A stretch of DNA of 6,740 nt. Origin: an uncultured Clostridia bacterium (GTDB lineage: Bacteria > Bacillota > Clostridia > Saccharofermentanales > Saccharofermentanaceae). Positions 5,514 through 6,740 of the stretch are shown here, in pieces (the first letter of the stretch is position 1; the number at the start of each line of letters is the position of its first letter). The DNA is taken from the NCBI GenBank assembly GCA_946405115.1, contig CAMJGB010000104.1:1-6740 (forward strand), read 5' to 3'. A program made the position numbers and the translations under genes. The notes under the pieces were generated by a model. That model saw only the letters and a list, made by a program, of their open reading frames with translations. It was not told the origin of the DNA and did not search any database.

Positions 5514-6740
5514 TTGGAAGAGTATATTCTTGCCGTAGATCAGGGAACGACTTCAACTAAGGCGTTCCTCCTCGGGAAGGACGGAAATCTCATTAAGTCC
5601 TCACCCGTAGAAATTACACAGCATTATCCTGCACCGGGCTTCGTTGAGCACGATGCGGTTGAGATTTACACATCCGTGCTTAAGACTATGGCGGATGTAC
5701 TCTTAAACAACCCTGATAAGAGCATTAACGGCGTTGCCATTACTAATCAGCGTGAGACTACGATTGCTTTCGAGAGGGACACGGGCAAGCCTTACTGCAA
5801 TGCTATCGTATGGCAGTGCAGACGTACTGCGGACATCTGCAGGCGCGATGCCTACATCTCGAAAAGAAACGAGATAGCTCACATCACGGGTCTTCGCATA
5901 GATCCTTACTTCTCTGCAACAAAGATGAGATGGATCCTCGAGAATATTCCGGGTACGGAGAAAGCGGCTCTCTCGGGTGAACTTCTCTTCGGTACCGTAG
6001 ACGGTTTCCTTGTGTACAGATTAACCGGCAGGAAGAACTTCGCTAGCGATTATTCCAACTGCTCGAGAACTATGCTTTTTGATATCAACAAGCTTGATTA
6101 TTCGAACGACATGCTCGAGCTTTTCGAGATTCCGAGGAAGACGTTAGCTGAACCCAAGCCGTCATGTTCCGATTACGGTGAAGTAGTGATCGATGAAGAT
6201 GAGTTAAAGGAACTGGGTTTGTCTTCGGATGAGATAAACGCTTTAAGAAGACTTAACGGTATCCATATCAATGCAGTAGCAGGTGACCAGGCTGCGGCTT
6301 TGTTCGGCCAGTGCTGCTTCGAGAAGGGTTCTTCCAAGACAACTTACGGCACAGGCTGCTTTACCTTGATGAACATAGGTAAAGTTCCTCAGTTCTCGGA
6401 TAACGGACTTCTGACTTCTGCCGCATGGTCTTATAACGGTGAGACCATCTATGCTCTTGAAGGAAGCGTGTTCCAGGGAGGTTCGATCATCACATGGCTT
6501 AAGGACAGCCTCGGACTTATCAGCAAGCCTTCCGAGTGTGACGGTATATGCGAGTCCATTGAAGATAACGGCGGAGTATATCTTGTACCTGCTTTCTCGG
6601 GCCTTGGTGCTCCTTACTGGAACCCCGATCTTAGGGGAACCATTACAGGTCTTACCGGCGGAACGGGAAGAGCACATATCGTAAGAGCTTCCGTTGAGTC
6701 CATCGCTTATCAGGTTACTGAGCTTGTTGATCTTATGATG
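5514..6740 (+). CDS. glpK: Glycerol kinase, 3' end cut by window
   Basis: The open frame runs to the right edge without a stop, giving 409 of roughly 500 or more residues. The enzyme phosphorylates glycerol with ATP to sn-glycerol 3-phosphate in the cytoplasm. Visible FGGY-kinase features are DQGTTSTK (9-16, with Asp9 in the ATP/Mg loop), NQRETT (78-83), WQCRRT, DPYFSATK (130-137), GDQAAALFGQ (257-266), TYGTGCF (277-283) and FSGLGAPYW (361-369). Residues matching the known glycerol contacts are present: Arg80, Glu81, Tyr132, Asp258 and Gln259, which favours glycerol over other FGGY substrates. The start is TTG, because a TGA stop immediately precedes it in frame and a Shine-Dalgarno sits 8 nt upstream. 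Tyr132 and Asp258 are 126 residues apart against 110 in the E. coli enzyme as I recall its numbering. The extra residues fall at about 226-247, an acidic helix-like stretch where Firmicute enzymes usually carry the HPr-phosphorylated histidine. It is the second gene of the malQ unit. Confidence 0.94.
   Translation, partial: MEEYILAVDQGTTSTKAFLLGKDGNLIKSSPVEITQHYPAPGFVEHDAVEIYTSVLKTMADVLLNNPDKSINGVAITNQRETTIAFERDTGKPYCNAIVWQCRRTADICRRDAYISKRNEIAHITGLRIDPYFSATKMRWILENIPGTEKAALSGELLFGTVDGFLVYRLTGRKNFASDYSNCSRTMLFDINKLDYSNDMLELFEIPRKTLAEPKPSCSDYGEVVIDEDELKELGLSSDEINALRRLNGIHINAVAGDQAAALFGQCCFEKGSSKTTYGTGCFTLMNIGKVPQFSDNGLLTSAAWSYNGETIYALEGSVFQGGSIITWLKDSLGLISKPSECDGICESIEDNGGVYLVPAFSGLGAPYWNPDLRGTITGLTGGTGRAHIVRASVESIAYQVTELVDLMM

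Noticed and set aside
4840..5556. 238-residue open frame on the minus strand
   Set aside because: It lies entirely opposite the well-supported malQ and the start of glpK, resembles no protein family, and has no promoter or ribosome binding site. It is a by-product of codon bias in malQ.
6243..6677. 144-residue open frame on the minus strand
   Set aside because: It is antisense to conserved glpK motifs (GDQ, TYGTG, FSGLGAPYW) and has low-complexity, atypical composition.
1..6740. CRISPR arrays, tRNA or rRNA genes, insertion-sequence ends, intrinsic terminators and defence genes
   Set aside because: I looked for regular repeats, cloverleaf-like segments, transposase motifs, and GC hairpins followed by T-runs. 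None was convincing. Both transcription units continue past the window edges, so their terminators would lie outside.

Overview
The window looks like a chromosomal segment of an anaerobic Firmicute, most likely class Clostridia. The signs are strong purine-rich ribosome binding sites, TATAAT-type promoters, a TTG start codon, moderate GC content, and genes for alpha-glucan and glycerol use beside an envelope polysaccharide cluster. Species cannot be told from the sequence alone.

Layout: two divergent transcription units flank a 163-bp control region (3774-3936). Leftward (minus strand) lie three tightly packed genes. The first (2277-3773) encodes a 498-residue protein of uncertain function that looks like an all-helical, toroid-type polysaccharide-acting fold followed by a beta-rich tail. 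The second (1297-2280) encodes a family 2 (GT-A) glycosyltransferase joined to the first by an ATGA overlap. The third (1-1291) encodes a Wzx-type multi-membrane-span polysaccharide flippase that runs off the left edge. Together they look like the front part of a surface polysaccharide assembly operon: sugar transfer on the cytoplasmic face and export of the lipid-linked unit, plus a possible polymer-modifying or polymer-cleaving protein.

Rightward (plus strand) lie malQ (3937-5508), a GH77 4-alpha-glucanotransferase with a complete catalytic set, and glpK (5514-6740), a glycerol kinase cut by the right edge. They are 5 bp apart, glpK starts at TTG, and its ribosome binding site overlaps the malQ stop, so the pair is probably translationally coupled. 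MalQ remodels maltodextrin or glycogen chains, and GlpK feeds glycerol into glycolysis as glycerol 3-phosphate.

The control region is the densest regulatory stretch. It has a TATAAT promoter for each direction, a catabolite-responsive (cre)-like 14-mer in the spacer of the leftward promoter, a 12-bp perfect palindrome where the -35 box of the rightward promoter should be, and a second 12-bp perfect palindrome in the leftward 5' leader. No RNA genes, CRISPR, insertion sequences, attachment sites or clear intrinsic terminators were seen. I found no evidence of a wholly new system. The points most worth checking are the uncharacterised 498-residue protein, the inserted segment in GlpK that replaces the usual phospho-histidine region, and the paired palindromes between the divergent units.
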